Part shown: one piece after another, positions 5,628-15,640 of the stretch
How the letters are laid out: the number at the start of each line of letters is the position of its first letter
How positions within the stretch are numbered: the stretch's first letter is position 1
Assembly: GCA_040882465.1 (NCBI GenBank)
Contig: JBBEBG010000027.1
Location: forward strand, 1-64,000
DNA: 64,000 nucleotides
Source of the DNA: Gemmatimonadota bacterium
GTDB taxonomy: Bacteria; Gemmatimonadota; Gemmatimonadetes; Longimicrobiales; Gaopeijiaceae
Direction: 5' to 3'
Notes under the pieces: model-generated
What the model was told of the DNA's origin: nothing
Database searches by the model: none
The model's input: the letters and a program-made list of their open reading frames with translations, nothing else
Made by a program: the position numbers and the translations under genes

Positions 5628-7097
5628 ATGCGTCCTTCCTTCTCCTGGCCCGTGACGGGTCTCGCGCTCTTCCACTTCGCCACGCCGGGCGCGGCCCAAG
5701 AACCGCTCGACCTCGCCATGACCGCGCGGATCCGGGAGGAAGGTCTCCAGCGCTCCCAGGCGCTCGACCTCTACCTCACCCTCTCCGACGAGCTCGGAGC
5801 CCGGCTGACTGGATCTCCGGCGCACCGGGCGGCCGCGGAGTGGGCGAGGGACCGCTTCGCCGAATGGGGTCTCTCCGAGCCGCGCCTCGAGCCCTTCGAG
5901 TTCGGGCGGGGATGGTCGCTCGAGAAGCTCTCCGTGGAGATGACCTCCCCTCGATACATGCCTCTCATCGCGTACGCGGAGGCGTGGACGCCCTCCGTCG
6001 AGGGCGTGCTGACCGGGCGCGCCGTCTACGTCGGCGACAGCACGCTCGAGGAGATTGACGCCATGGGAGCTGCCCTCCAGGGGGCGATCGTGCTCACGCG
6101 CCAGCCGCAGACCCGATTCTTCGACGAGGATCGCCCGCAGCCGGGACTCGCCGACTCGGTGCGGACTGGCAACCCGCCGGGAATTCCCGTGACGAGCGCG
6201 GCGCCCGCCGCACAGGTGACCGCGCGGCTCCGCGAGGCCGGGGCCGGCGTCACCCTTCGCCCGAGCGCGTACCGGGACGGAACGGTCGGTGTGGGAGGAA
6301 GCCGCACCACGCCGAACGACGCCGTCCCCTCGATCGTCCTCGCGGCGGAGCAGTACAACATGCTCGCCCGCCTCGCCGACGACGGCGTGCCGGTGGAGCT
6401 CCGCATCGAGCTCCGGACCCAGTATCACGAGGACGACCTGAACAGCTACAACGTCCTGGCCGAGATCCCCGGAACCGACCCCGCGCTCGCCGATGAGATC
6501 GTGCTGATCGGTGGGCACCTCGACTCGTGGCACGCCTCGAACGGGGCCACGGACAACGGGGATGGCGCGGTCGCCGCCATGGAGGCCATGCGCATCCTCG
6601 CCGCGGTGGGGGCCCAGCCGCGGCGTACGATCCAGGTGGCGCTCTGGTCCGGAGAGGAGCAGGGCCTTTTGGGGGCCCGGGCCTACCTCGAGCAGCACCT
6701 TCCGGACGAGGCGGCTCGGGACCGGCTCTCCGTCTTCCTGAACGACGACCCCGGCTCGGGCGCCACCCTCGGCGTCTACATGCAGGGGAACGCGGCCGCG
6801 AAGGAGATCTTCGACGCCTGGCTGGAGCCGCTCCGGGATCTAGGCATCACCCGAAACGTCATCGAGGGGATCGGGAGCACGGACCACGTCCCCTTTGACG
6901 ACCTCGGCCTTCCCGCCTTCACGGTGATCAAGGACTTCGACGCGTACGACGCCCGCACCCGTCACACGAACGCGGACTTCCCCGAACGGATGACCGAGGA
7001 GGAGCTCCAGCAGTCCGCGATCTTCCTCGCCCACTTCGCCTGGCAGGCGGCCCAGCGGGACGAGCGGATTCCGCGAGTGGAGGGGGCGGGGTTGTAG
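5628..7097 (+). CDS. Exported M28 family metallopeptidase
   Basis: This 489-residue protein has an N-terminal signal ending GAAQ. A PA-like insert spans residues about 120-240. The M28 di-zinc core shows IGGHLDSWH (His297, Asp299), TDNGDGAV (Asp309), SGEEQGLLGA (Glu343/Glu344), NDDPG, and GSTDHVPFDDLGLPA (His420). The architecture resembles carboxypeptidase Q-like peptidases. It probably acts in the periplasm on short peptides. A 52-bp copy of the His420 region recurs at 7664. Confidence 0.9.
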   Translation: MRPSFSWPVTGLALFHFATPGAAQEPLDLAMTARIREEGLQRSQALDLYLTLSDELGARLTGSPAHRAAAEWARDRFAEWGLSEPRLEPFEFGRGWSLEKLSVEMTSPRYMPLIAYAEAWTPSVEGVLTGRAVYVGDSTLEEIDAMGAALQGAIVLTRQPQTRFFDEDRPQPGLADSVRTGNPPGIPVTSAAPAAQVTARLREAGAGVTLRPSAYRDGTVGVGGSRTTPNDAVPSIVLAAEQYNMLARLADDGVPVELRIELRTQYHEDDLNSYNVLAEIPGTDPALADEIVLIGGHLDSWHASNGATDNGDGAVAAMEAMRILAAVGAQPRRTIQVALWSGEEQGLLGARAYLEQHLPDEAARDRLSVFLNDDPGSGATLGVYMQGNAAAKEIFDAWLEPLRDLGITRNVIEGIGSTDHVPFDDLGLPAFTVIKDFDAYDARTRHTNADFPERMTEEELQQSAIFLAHFAWQAAQRDERIPRVEGAGL

Positions 7098-7202
7098 GGG
7101 GGGGCTGCGTCGTCGAGAAAAGGTGTGTTCAAGTCCTGGCGTGGGTCTCATCGAGGGACTTGAATCCTCAGGTTGTCGCCATCCGAGCCGGGGCACAGAT
7201 TC

Positions 7203-7439
7203 ATGGGTATGGCAGATCTACGCTTCGACTTCCAAAAACTGTCCCCCGCGGAGCGCGCCGAGTTGGCGATCGAGCTCTGGGACAGCCTTTCTGACGACTC
7301 GATCAACCCTGATCTGACGGATGCCGAGCGTTCGGAATTGGTGCGACGTGTTGAGGCTGCCCGAGCGAATCCGGAGGCAGGAGCCCCCTGGGATGAGGTG
7401 CGGCAGCGGATTCGCGACGCGGCGAACCCGAGGCGTTGA
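7203..7439 (+). CDS. Addiction-module antitoxin (ParE partner)
   Basis: This is a 78-residue protein of the TIGR02574-type addiction-module family. It reads FDFQKLSPAERAELAIELWD, SLSDDSINPDLTDAER, SELVRRVEAARANPEAGAPW, and ends DEVRQRIR. It is paralogous to 15069-15299, and the two loci share upstream DNA (GGTTGTCGCC and onward). ATG 7203 or 7209 are both possible. The stop overlaps a TTG that begins the toxin remnant. The toxin is broken, so this is an orphan antitoxin. Confidence 0.82.
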   Translation: MGMADLRFDFQKLSPAERAELAIELWDSLSDDSINPDLTDAERSELVRRVEAARANPEAGAPWDEVRQRIRDAANPRR

Positions 7440-7643
7440 GTTCGCGCCTCGTCGTTCGAGGCACCGTTTCGGTTCCCGGTCTTGCTTCGCCATCGTAGCG
7501 TCGATGTGCGCCGATCCCGACTGAGGCGCTTCCCCTTCGGCCTCTTCTTTCTCCCTGACTTCGCGGACGTGGATCACATCAGCGTGATTGCGTGCCTTCA
7601 CGTTCGGCGCGATCCGCGAAGTTGGCTTCGACGAGTGCCCTGA
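7436..7643 (+). pseudogene. RelE/ParE family toxin, both ends preserved
   Basis: The first 27 bp from TTG 7436 encode LSSRLVVR, matching the start VTPRLIVR of the related toxin at 15296. After that homology is lost and the frame stops. At 7524-7643 a clear ParE C-terminus appears: RRFPFGLFFLPDFADVDHIS then VIACLHVRRDPRSW and LRRVP. The middle of the toxin is therefore deleted or scrambled, while the 5' and 3' ends survive. Confidence 0.7.
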
Positions 7644-7663
7644 GCTCCGACGTCGAGCGGGGG

Positions 7664-7715
7664 GGGTCGGAAGCACGGACCACGTCCTCTTCGACGACCT
7701 CGGCATTCCCGCCGC
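7664..7715 (+). pseudogene. M28 peptidase gene fragment
   Basis: The sequence encodes GSTDHVLFDDLGIPA and matches the active-site His region of the M28 gene at 6867-6920 (GSTDHVPFDDLGLPA). It abuts the 3' end of the ADOP permease gene. It is a leftover of a second M28 gene or a duplicated tip. The TA locus 7203-7643 lies between it and the intact gene. Confidence 0.7.
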
Positions 7716-10178
7716 CTACTCCACCCGCATGCTCCCCGCCGGATCCGTCCTCGCCGCACGCCGCGCGGGGACGAGCGCCGCACCGAGCGCCGTGAGGAGG
7801 AGGATGGCCATCGCTGCGCCGTAGGCGATCGGATCTCCCGGGCTGATGCTCGTGAGGAACCGCGCCGCCACGGTCGCGAGCGCGGCCGACACCGCGACTC
7901 CGATCCCCATCCCGATGAGGGGCGCCCGCATCCCCTCTTGCAGCACCCGCCGGAGCACGTCGCCGGGCGCCGCGCCGAGCGCGAGCCTCACCCCGATCTC
8001 GCGTGTCCTTCTCCCCACTGAAAACGCCGTGAGCCCGTAGACTCCGACGGCGGCGAGCATAAGTCCGAGGAGCCCGACCGCCCCGGTCACCCACGCCGCG
8101 AGCCGCTGGGGAAGGAAGAAGACGGCGAGACCCTCCCTCAGGGGAAGAACCGTTTCCACGGGAAGCGCCGGCGCGACGTCATGCACGAGATCCCTGACCG
8201 CGCGCGGCACCCCCACGCCCATCCCCGGATTGGAGCGGACGAGGAGCGTCATCTGCGGATTGTACCACTGGCTGAAGGGGAGGTAATAGAAGGGCTCCGG
8301 GACGCCGGCGAGGTCGCTCACCGCCGTGTTCTCGACCACGCCAATGACGGTGAGGCCCTGGTCCGATCCCACGGGGCCGATGAAGAAGCGCTCGCCGACC
8401 GCACTTCGCCCCGGCCAGAGGACTTCGGCCATCCGCTCGCTGACGATCGCGACCGGCTCACCCCCCTCGACGTCGGCCGCATCGAAGGCCCGTCCGGCCA
8501 GGAGCTCGACGCCGAGGGTCGTGAAGTATCCGGTTGTGACGCGGTTCACCGCCGCCTCGAACCCGGTACGCCCCGGGCCGGGCTCCGCGCCGGCGGCGTT
8601 CACCTCGCCGAAAGACGAACGGCCCGCGAGCGGCGCCTTGGCTGCGAGCGCCGCCGACGCGACCGCGGGATGCGCCTCCAGCCGTTCGAGAATCGCCAGG
8701 TACTGCCCCTCCCCGACCGCCCGCTCGGAGCCGATCGCGGCGACATCCAGGTTCACGGCGAACCGGTCTTCCGTCTCCCATCCGGTGTCCACCGTCTCGA
8801 CCGCGACGAGCGACCTCGCGAAGAGGCCGGCGATGACCAGGAGCGCCGTCGAGCCCGCCATCTGGGCCGCGATCAGGGCGCCGCGGGCACGCGACCGACC
8901 CTGCGTCCGTCCCCGCCCCGCACCGGCGAGGTCGTGAGCGACGTCCGTCCGACTCGCGCGGAGCGCCGGCAGGAGGTTGAAGCCGACCGCCGTCGCGAGC
9001 GTGATCGCCATCGCGAATGCGAGAACTCGCCAGTCCACGGATGGGTCTATGGAGATCTCGAAGCCCGGCGGAAGAGGTGGCTCGAAGGCGAGGAGGAGGC
9101 GCGTGAGAGCGACGGAGAGGAGCACGCCCGCGACGCCGCCGGCAGAGAAGAGAAGGAGGCTCTCCGTGAGGAGCTGCCGCACGATCCGCCACCGGTCGGC
9201 GCCGAGCGCGCGGCGAACCGCGATCTCTCCCTGTCGTTCCATCGCCCGAGACGTCAGCATCCCGCCGACATTCGCGCAGGCGACGAGGAGGACGGTTCCC
9301 ACGACCACCATGAGGACCCCGAGAAAGGCGGTGATCACTCCCCGCCCCGAGGCAGGGATCGGAGTCCAACGCACGACGCGCGCGCGGAAGCTCCCGGCCT
9401 CCGCCCCGGCCTCCGCCTGGAGGAGCTGATCGCCGGCCGCGGTCGCGGAGGCGGCCACGGCCTCGAGCGAAGCGCCGGGCGCGACCCTCCCGATCAACTC
9501 GGCGAAGCTGCTCTCCATGTCCTGAAGGAATGCGAGCGACCGGAGCCCCTGCACACCTCCTCCCAGCGGGAGGAAGACGTCCACCGGGACCCGCGTGTGC
9601 CCTCGGAACCCCTCGGGGCCGACGCCGATGACGGTCATCGGGGTCCCGTTGATCCGGACGAGGGATCCGACGATATCGGGGGACTCGCCGAGCTGGGTCC
9701 GCCAGAGGTGCTCGCTCACGACCGCGACCGGCGCGGAGGCCGGTGGGGTGGCTTCTTCCGGTGCGAAGAATCTCCCCTCTCCTGGGATCACGGAGACCAC
9801 ATCGAAATAGTTTGCCGAGACCGACAGGCTGAGCGTCGTGCGCGGCTCCCCCGATCCCGCGACCGAGACAGGCTCGAGATCGTACGCGGCGAGGGACTGG
9901 AGCCCCGCGGTGTTCTCCGCAAGATGCAGATAGATCGGGTAGGAGACGTCCTGAAACTCGCCGCCGACGTTTCGGCTGACCTCCACGAGCCCGGCGGCAT
10001 CCCCCATTCCGGGGAGCGGGGCGAGGAGCGCGCCGTTCACGAGGCCGAAGATGGCGGTGTTCGCGCCGACGCCGAGGGCGATGGTGACGATCGCGACCAC
10101 CGAAAAGGCCGGGCGCGCGGCGAGCGATCGGAACGCGTAGCGGAAGTCGCGAGCGGTGGAGTCGAGGAAGTTGGGCAT
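7716..10178 (-). CDS. ADOP-type ABC transporter permease (FtsX/MacB-like)
   Basis: This protein of about 820 residues has the ADOP layout. It starts with a cytoplasmic RDFRYAFRSLAARPAFSVVA, then TM1 (IVTIALGVGANTAIFGLVNG). A MacB-like periplasmic domain follows, then three TM helices with the permease signature (CANVGGMLTSRAMERQGEIA). This layout is repeated in the second half, ending GVRLALGAAPGDVLRRVLQE and PARRAARTDPAGSMRVE. Such permeases work with a separate LolD/MacB-type ATPase, which is absent here. ATG 10178 precedes the conserved start; 10232 is also in frame. The stop is TAG. Confidence 0.9.
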   Translation of the reverse strand: MPNFLDSTARDFRYAFRSLAARPAFSVVAIVTIALGVGANTAIFGLVNGALLAPLPGMGDAAGLVEVSRNVGGEFQDVSYPIYLHLAENTAGLQSLAAYDLEPVSVAGSGEPRTTLSLSVSANYFDVVSVIPGEGRFFAPEEATPPASAPVAVVSEHLWRTQLGESPDIVGSLVRINGTPMTVIGVGPEGFRGHTRVPVDVFLPLGGGVQGLRSLAFLQDMESSFAELIGRVAPGASLEAVAASATAAGDQLLQAEAGAEAGSFRARVVRWTPIPASGRGVITAFLGVLMVVVGTVLLVACANVGGMLTSRAMERQGEIAVRRALGADRWRIVRQLLTESLLLFSAGGVAGVLLSVALTRLLLAFEPPLPPGFEISIDPSVDWRVLAFAMAITLATAVGFNLLPALRASRTDVAHDLAGAGRGRTQGRSRARGALIAAQMAGSTALLVIAGLFARSLVAVETVDTGWETEDRFAVNLDVAAIGSERAVGEGQYLAILERLEAHPAVASAALAAKAPLAGRSSFGEVNAAGAEPGPGRTGFEAAVNRVTTGYFTTLGVELLAGRAFDAADVEGGEPVAIVSERMAEVLWPGRSAVGERFFIGPVGSDQGLTVIGVVENTAVSDLAGVPEPFYYLPFSQWYNPQMTLLVRSNPGMGVGVPRAVRDLVHDVAPALPVETVLPLREGLAVFFLPQRLAAWVTGAVGLLGLMLAAVGVYGLTAFSVGRRTREIGVRLALGAAPGDVLRRVLQEGMRAPLIGMGIGVAVSAALATVAARFLTSISPGDPIAYGAAMAILLLTALGAALVPARRAARTDPAGSMRVE

Positions 10179-10380
10179 GGCCGGCTCGGGACGGGGGGTG
10201 GTCGCGCGGACGCGCCGTGGGGTCTCGTTCACTACGAGAAGGGGCGAACGGGTGATTCAGAAGACCTCGACGGTTCAAACATTGTCTCGCAGCGGTATGT
10301 CCGCGCCAAGAAACGCCCGTACGCCGGACTCCGCGCGTGCGACGGGGATCCGGCTGCCCCTGCGTTCGTGTCGCTGGACG

Positions 10381-10411
10381 CATGAATCATGATCGTATAT
10401 CATGATTCATG
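10381..10411. promoter_or_regulatory. 31-bp palindromic operator covering the antitoxin start codon
   Basis: Perfect 13-bp arms CATGAATCATGAT and ATCATGATTCATG are separated by CGTAT. The last three bases of the palindrome (ATG, 10409-10411) are the start codon of the ribbon-helix-helix antitoxin. Transcription must therefore begin within or at the palindrome, giving a leaderless or nearly leaderless mRNA. This fits self-repression by the RHH antitoxin. Confidence 0.7.
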
Positions 10412-10729
10412 ATACCGATTCATGACGATGCCCCGAACCCACCCCGCGTCCGCGAACCGGTTCAGGTCTACCTCGATCCCTCTGATCGCGAGAGGCTCGA
10501 GCGGCTGACCGGCCGCCTGGAGGCCACGAAGTCGGATGTCCTCCGACGGGGGCTCGACGCGCTCGAGCGCCAACTCCTCGATCCGGATCGCCACCCCGCT
10601 CTTCGGCTGGTCGGCCTCTTCGACGGCGCCGAGGCAACCTTCGAGGAAGGGCGCGATCCCGCGCGCGATCACGACGGCCTCCTGGCGGAGGGCGAAGAAG
10701 CGTCCTGGGGCGATGTCGAAAGGGGGTGA
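10409..10729 (+). CDS. Ribbon-helix-helix antitoxin
   Basis: This 106-residue protein has an RHH core: PVQVYLDPSDRERLERLTGR then LEATKSDVLRRGLDALERQL (residues about 18-57). The acidic C-terminus (ATFEEGRDPARDHDGLLAEG) would bind the PIN toxin. No other in-frame ATG, GTG or TTG lies near the domain, so ATG 10409 inside the operator palindrome is the start. It overlaps the toxin gene by 17 bp. Confidence 0.78.
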   Translation: MIPIHDDAPNPPRVREPVQVYLDPSDRERLERLTGRLEATKSDVLRRGLDALERQLLDPDRHPALRLVGLFDGAEATFEEGRDPARDHDGLLAEGEEASWGDVERG

Positions 10730-11141
10730 GCTCTTCGTGGACACGAGCGCCTGGTACCCCCTGGCCGATCGTCGCCACCCCGATCACGCCGACTTCGCGG
10801 GCCTCCTCCGCGACCGCCTTCGTACAGGGGTCCGACTCGTAACCACGAACCTCGTCGTCGCGGAAACTCACGCCCTCCTCCTAAGGCGCGGGGGCCGCGG
10901 CCCCGCGCATGCGTTCCTCGCCGAGGTGCGCCAGGACCCGATCGCCGTCGTCTCCAGCACCCCGAAGATCGTGGAGGCGGCGATCACCGACTGGCTCCAT
11001 CGTTTCGACGACCAGCCCTTCACCCTGACCGACGCCGTCAGCTTCGCGGTGATGACCCTTCGCGGGATCCGAGAGGCGCTGGCACTCGATCGGCACTTTC
11101 AGACGGCGGGGTTCGTGGTTCTACCCCCGGCCGCCAGGTAG
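10713..11141 (+). CDS. VapC-type PIN domain toxin
   Basis: This 142-residue PIN protein shows LFVDTSAWYPLADRRH (Asp), NLVVAETHALLL (Glu), and FTLTDAVSFAVM (Asp) then ALALDRHFQTAGF (Asp). The order and spacing fit VapC ribonucleases. ATG 10713 lies inside the antitoxin gene, implying coupling. Between its end and 11275 there is an open stretch (AEAHDEIKAWAKQEF) that looks like a coding remnant I cannot identify. Confidence 0.85.
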   Translation: MSKGGELFVDTSAWYPLADRRHPDHADFAGLLRDRLRTGVRLVTTNLVVAETHALLLRRGGRGPAHAFLAEVRQDPIAVVSSTPKIVEAAITDWLHRFDDQPFTLTDAVSFAVMTLRGIREALALDRHFQTAGFVVLPPAAR

Positions 11142-11275
11142 GGCGGCACTTCCCGAGTGTCAGTTCACGCCCGGCGGGCGGAGGCGCACGACGAAATCAA
11201 GGCGTGGGCCAAGCAGGAGTTCTACCGCTCGCGCGGCATCCACGGCATGCCCATGGCGTGCGGGTCCCGTTGCCG

Positions 11276-11307
11276 CATGACGTCACTCATGCTATCATGA
11301 TGTCATG
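11276..11307. promoter_or_regulatory. Inverted-repeat operator overlapping the antitoxin start
   Basis: Arms CATGACGTCA (11276-11285) and TGATGTCATG (11298-11307) match in 9 of 10 positions. The right arm ends with the ATG (11305) of the RHH antitoxin. The design is the same as at 10381-10411 although the sequence differs. Confidence 0.6.
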
Positions 11308-11529
11308 CCACGCACCACGATCTCCCTCTCGGAAGAACTGCTCAGTCGCCTGAGAATCGTGGCGGCGGCGGAGGGCTCGTCCATGGCGACGCTGGTCCGT
11401 GAGGCCGTCGAAGAGAAGCTCGCCCGATATCGCCCGCGGCCTCGGAGCTTCGGTGCCGGCGCGTCGGGAATCCATGACACGGCGCGCCGGTCGAGCGACG
11501 AGCGCCCGGAGCCCCGCTCCTGGCGCTGA
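11305..11529 (+). CDS. CopG-like RHH antitoxin
   Basis: The 74-residue RHH protein reads PRTTISLSEELLSRLRIVAA and AEGSSMATLVREAVEEKLAR (residues 2-41), the strand-helix-helix DNA-binding unit, with a short basic/acidic tail. It starts inside its operator and overlaps the toxin through CTGA at 11526-11529. Confidence 0.82.
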   Translation: MPRTTISLSEELLSRLRIVAAAEGSSMATLVREAVEEKLARYRPRPRSFGAGASGIHDTARRSSDERPEPRSWR

Positions 11530-11945
11530 TTCTGGATACGGGTCCGCTCTACGCGGCTCTCGATCGAAGCGACGCGGATCACTCGGCGTGTCGAGCGCTC
11601 ATCGAGTCCGAGAACGAACCGCTCGTCATTCCGGCACCGGTTCTCGTCGAGGTGGATTACTGGATCCACGCGCGTCTCGGACCGGGCGTACTCGTCGCGC
11701 TCCTGGACGACATCGCAGCCGGAGCCTTTCACGTCGAGGAGTTGAGTCAGGGTGACTACCGGCGCGTGCGAGAGCTCTGCGACCGGTACGCCGACGCCGA
11801 TGTGGGATTCGTGGACGCGGCGGTCCTCGCGATCGTGGAGCGGCTGGGCGAGGAGCGGCTCGCTACCCTGGACGAGCGGCACTTCCGAATTCTTCGGCCC
11901 CGACACGTGAACGCCTTGCGGTTGCTGCCTGTGGATGACCGTTAG
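11526..11945 (+). CDS. VapC-type PIN domain toxin with apparent CTG start
   Basis: The frame encodes a full PIN domain: LILDTGPLYAALDRSDAD (Asp near residue 4), PAPVLVEVDYWIHARL (Glu), and DADVGFVDAAVLAI (Asp) then LATLDERHF (Asp). No ATG, GTG or TTG occurs in frame between the upstream stop at 11475 and the conserved N-terminus. The first ATG-class codon would delete the catalytic strand. The only start that fits is CTG 11526, which overlaps the antitoxin stop as CTGA. CTG initiation is weak, so the toxin may be expressed poorly or not at all. Confidence 0.75.
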   Translation: MILDTGPLYAALDRSDADHSACRALIESENEPLVIPAPVLVEVDYWIHARLGPGVLVALLDDIAAGAFHVEELSQGDYRRVRELCDRYADADVGFVDAAVLAIVERLGEERLATLDERHFRILRPRHVNALRLLPVDDR

Positions 11946-12040
11946 GGCCGGCGCGGGGGCGACGGCGCGCCGACTTGGACTCGAACCACCGTGGAGGCGC
12001 CCGGTCCCGGTCCATCACCCGCCCGCGTTAGCTTTCCCGG

Positions 12041-13897
<1,857 letters not shown>

Positions 13898-13944
13898 GGC
13901 TCGATCTCGGGAGGGGCGCGAACGAGGTCTGCGAGCCGTCCGCC

Positions 13945-13976
13945 CAATCTCCCATGGAGGCGCCCCTGAGGGCGCC
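13945..13976. promoter_or_regulatory. Conserved motif of DUF4160-DUF2442 locus 2, with hairpin
   Basis: CAATCTCCCATGGAG (13945-13959) is identical to 30786-30800. It runs into a perfect hairpin GGCGCCC-CTGA-GGGCGCC (13959-13976). The hairpin could terminate the ABC exporter transcript, but no clear T-run follows. The rest of the 13898-14125 gap shows nothing recognisable. Confidence 0.45.
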
Positions 13977-14125
13977 GGAAGTTTCTTCAGCCAGGCTTTG
14001 TCGCACGCCGCGCTTCGGGAAGATTCTCGGTGCTCATTCACCTACTTGACGCCTTTTCGCGCACGATCCGCCGGCGTCCCGGACTCGACAGCGATCGCGC
14101 CCGAGCTCCATGTGTCGTTGCATAA

Positions 14126-14141
14126 ACCTAAGCGTTTAGGT
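14126..14141. promoter_or_regulatory. Inverted repeat before DUF4160 gene (locus 2)
   Basis: ACCTAA-GCGT-TTAGGT is a 6-bp-arm inverted repeat ending 7 bp before the GTG start at 14149. Its position suggests an operator. Confidence 0.4.
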
Positions 14142-14148
14142 ATGTTGG

Positions 14149-14406
14149 GTGCCCACGGTCCTTCGCCTGGGGGGATTTTCCTTCCGTGCGTATTTGGACG
14201 ACCACGCCCCGGCGCACGTCCACGGCTGGAAGGGCAGAGGATGGGTTTCGATTCGACTTCCTGAAAAGGGAGAGATTGCACGTCCCATTCGGAGCGCGCG
14301 GATGAAGGACGCGGACGTGGCCCGAGCCGTCCATATCGTGGAGGCGAACGCGGACATCCTTTGGAACGAATGGAGGCGGTATCATGACCCAACTACCGTC
14401 CGATGA
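14149..14406 (+). CDS. DUF4160 protein (locus 2, intact)
   Basis: The 85-residue protein shows the DUF4160 pattern: VPTVLRLGGFSFRAYLDDHA, PAHVHGWKGRGW (the conserved H-x-H), and MKDADVARAVHIVEANADIL then WNEWRRYHD. It is a small domain of unknown function that regularly precedes DUF2442. It begins with GTG and overlaps the DUF2442 gene by 23 bp. This is the best-preserved pair of the three in the window. Confidence 0.8.
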   Translation: MPTVLRLGGFSFRAYLDDHAPAHVHGWKGRGWVSIRLPEKGEIARPIRSARMKDADVARAVHIVEANADILWNEWRRYHDPTTVR

Positions 14407-14809
14407 GGCTCTCGCCGATGCCATCCGGCGGGCTAAGGCCGCGGGACAGGCCGCGGATCGAAGAGAACCACGTGCCCTTTCAGCGCGATACGATGGGAGG
14501 ACGAGGAGAGTCGTCCTCGAGCTCCGCGACGGGTGCGCCTTCGCATTTCCCGTCGAGCAGACAGAAGGCCTGAAGGGTGCGGCGCCGGACCTCCTCCGGA
14601 AGGTGGAGGTTCTCGGGGACGGCTATGCGCTCCGGTGGGAGACGCTCGACGTGGACTACACGGTGCCGGGGCTGCTCGCCGGCCGCTTGGGCTCCCGACG
14701 CTGGATGGCGAAGGTCATGGGAGAGGTCGGCGGAAGGTCGAGGAGCACGGCCAAAGTTCGAGCTGCGAGACGGAACGGGCGAAAGGGAGGTCGGCCAAGA
14801 GGAAGCTGA
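14384..14809 (+). CDS. DUF2442 protein (locus 2)
   Basis: This 141-residue protein has an N-terminal helix (SDEALADAIRRAKAAGQAAD). The DUF2442 core (ALSARYDGRTRRVVLELRDG, FAFPVEQTEGLKGAAPDLLR, YALRWETLDVDYTVPGLLAG) spans residues about 32-105. A basic tail ends KVRAARRNGRKGGRPRGS. The N-terminal helix and the basic tail are absent from locus 1. The basic tail hints at nucleic-acid binding. It is translationally coupled to DUF4160. Confidence 0.78.
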   Translation: MTQLPSDEALADAIRRAKAAGQAADRREPRALSARYDGRTRRVVLELRDGCAFAFPVEQTEGLKGAAPDLLRKVEVLGDGYALRWETLDVDYTVPGLLAGRLGSRRWMAKVMGEVGGRSRSTAKVRAARRNGRKGGRPRGS

Positions 14810-14889
14810 ACCGAGAGGTGCTGAGCTAGACCCGCCCATCCCCGCACCACGACTGCCATCCTTCCCCAATCCACCATCTCCACCAGCCG

Positions 14890-14910
14890 CCGCATGAGCC
14901 CTTCATGCGG
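14890..14910. repeat. Perfect hairpin in intergenic DNA
   Basis: CCGCATGA-GCCCT-TCATGCGG has an 8-bp stem and 5-nt loop. It lies 80 bp after the DUF2442 gene. No T-run follows, so it is not a clear terminator. The surrounding 14810-15068 gap has no gene; its last 40 bp resemble the leader of 7203-7439. Confidence 0.5.
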
Positions 14911-15068
14911 GAAGGGCGTCAACGATACGGCCTCGGGCAGGGGGGCTCGTTTGGCTATCGTGGCGCCCCGCGGATTGTGTTTTCATTCGACCAGGAAGTG
15001 GGGAGTGCAACTCAGGGAGCCTCCTACACTGGTTGTCGCCCTCCGCAGCGGGACGCACATTTAAGGGC

Positions 15069-15299
15069 ATGCGACACCCTCTCTTCGATTTCCGAAGTCT
15101 CTCGCCCGCCGAGCGGGCTGAGTTGGCCATCGCTCTTCAGGGTAGCCTTCCGGACGACGCCACCGAGCCCTTACTCACCGATGCCGGGCGAGCCGAGCTC
15201 GTCGGCCGGGTCGAGGCCGTGCATGCGGATCCGGAACCTGGAGCGTCGTGGGACGAAGTGCGCGAGAGGATCCGTAAGGCGGCGCGCCCCGGGCGGTGA
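15069..15299 (+). CDS. Addiction-module antitoxin (ParE partner), second copy
   Basis: The 76-residue protein is a paralogue of 7203-7439: FDFRSLSPAERAELAIALQG, SLPDDATEPLLTDAGRAEL, then GASWDEVRERIRKAAR. ATG 15069 aligns with the other copy. Its stop overlaps the toxin GTG as GTGA. The toxin is internally deleted. Confidence 0.8.
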   Translation: MRHPLFDFRSLSPAERAELAIALQGSLPDDATEPLLTDAGRAELVGRVEAVHADPEPGASWDEVRERIRKAARPGR

Positions 15300-15451
15300 C
15301 GCCTCGGCTCATCGTTCGACCGGAAGCCGAGTCCGACCTGACCGAGGCATTCGCCCGGTACGACGGGCCATCGGCCGGACCCGGGGAGGAATTCCTGATG
15401 GCCGTCTCAGATGCGATCGCGCGTTGGCTTCGTCGGGTTCCGTCATCGTGA
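15296..15451 (+). pseudogene. RelE/ParE toxin with in-frame central deletion
   Basis: The 51-residue product keeps a normal ParE N-terminus (VTPRLIVRPEAESDLTEAFA, then GEEFLMAVSDAIAR). It then runs straight into WLRRVP, which is the extreme C-terminus of the sister toxin fragment at 7620-7640. About half of a typical 95-100-residue ParE is missing, including the core beta strands. The frame remains open across the junction. Confidence 0.7.
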
Positions 15452-15640
15452 GATGATGCCAAGCCAGAGAGCGCGAGCCGGATGGGCCCACGCTGCGCCT
15501 CCTCGAAGTCGACGGCGGATCAGGCCGCGGTAGAGTGGTTTCGGCGGCCTCTGAGTGGCGTCAGGGTCCCGCCTGGCCCACTGTGACTGCATCGACATTG
15601 AGGATCGTGCTCAGCGTTCACTCGCTTCGGGGCGGACAGA

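Noticed and set aside
8181-10385. A 734-codon open frame antisense to the ADOP permease
   Set aside because: The minus strand encodes a clear FtsX-type permease. The opposite frame is Arg/Asp/Gly-rich low-complexity, typical of GC-rich antisense frames.
11142-11275. Possible gene (AEAHDEIKAWAKQEF frame) between two VapC operons
   Set aside because: It is short, lacks a good start and matches nothing I can name; left as a possible remnant.
14118-14146. TTGCAT-17-TATGTT promoter for DUF4160 locus 2
   Set aside because: It would start transcription downstream of the GTG at 14149, so it cannot serve that gene as annotated.
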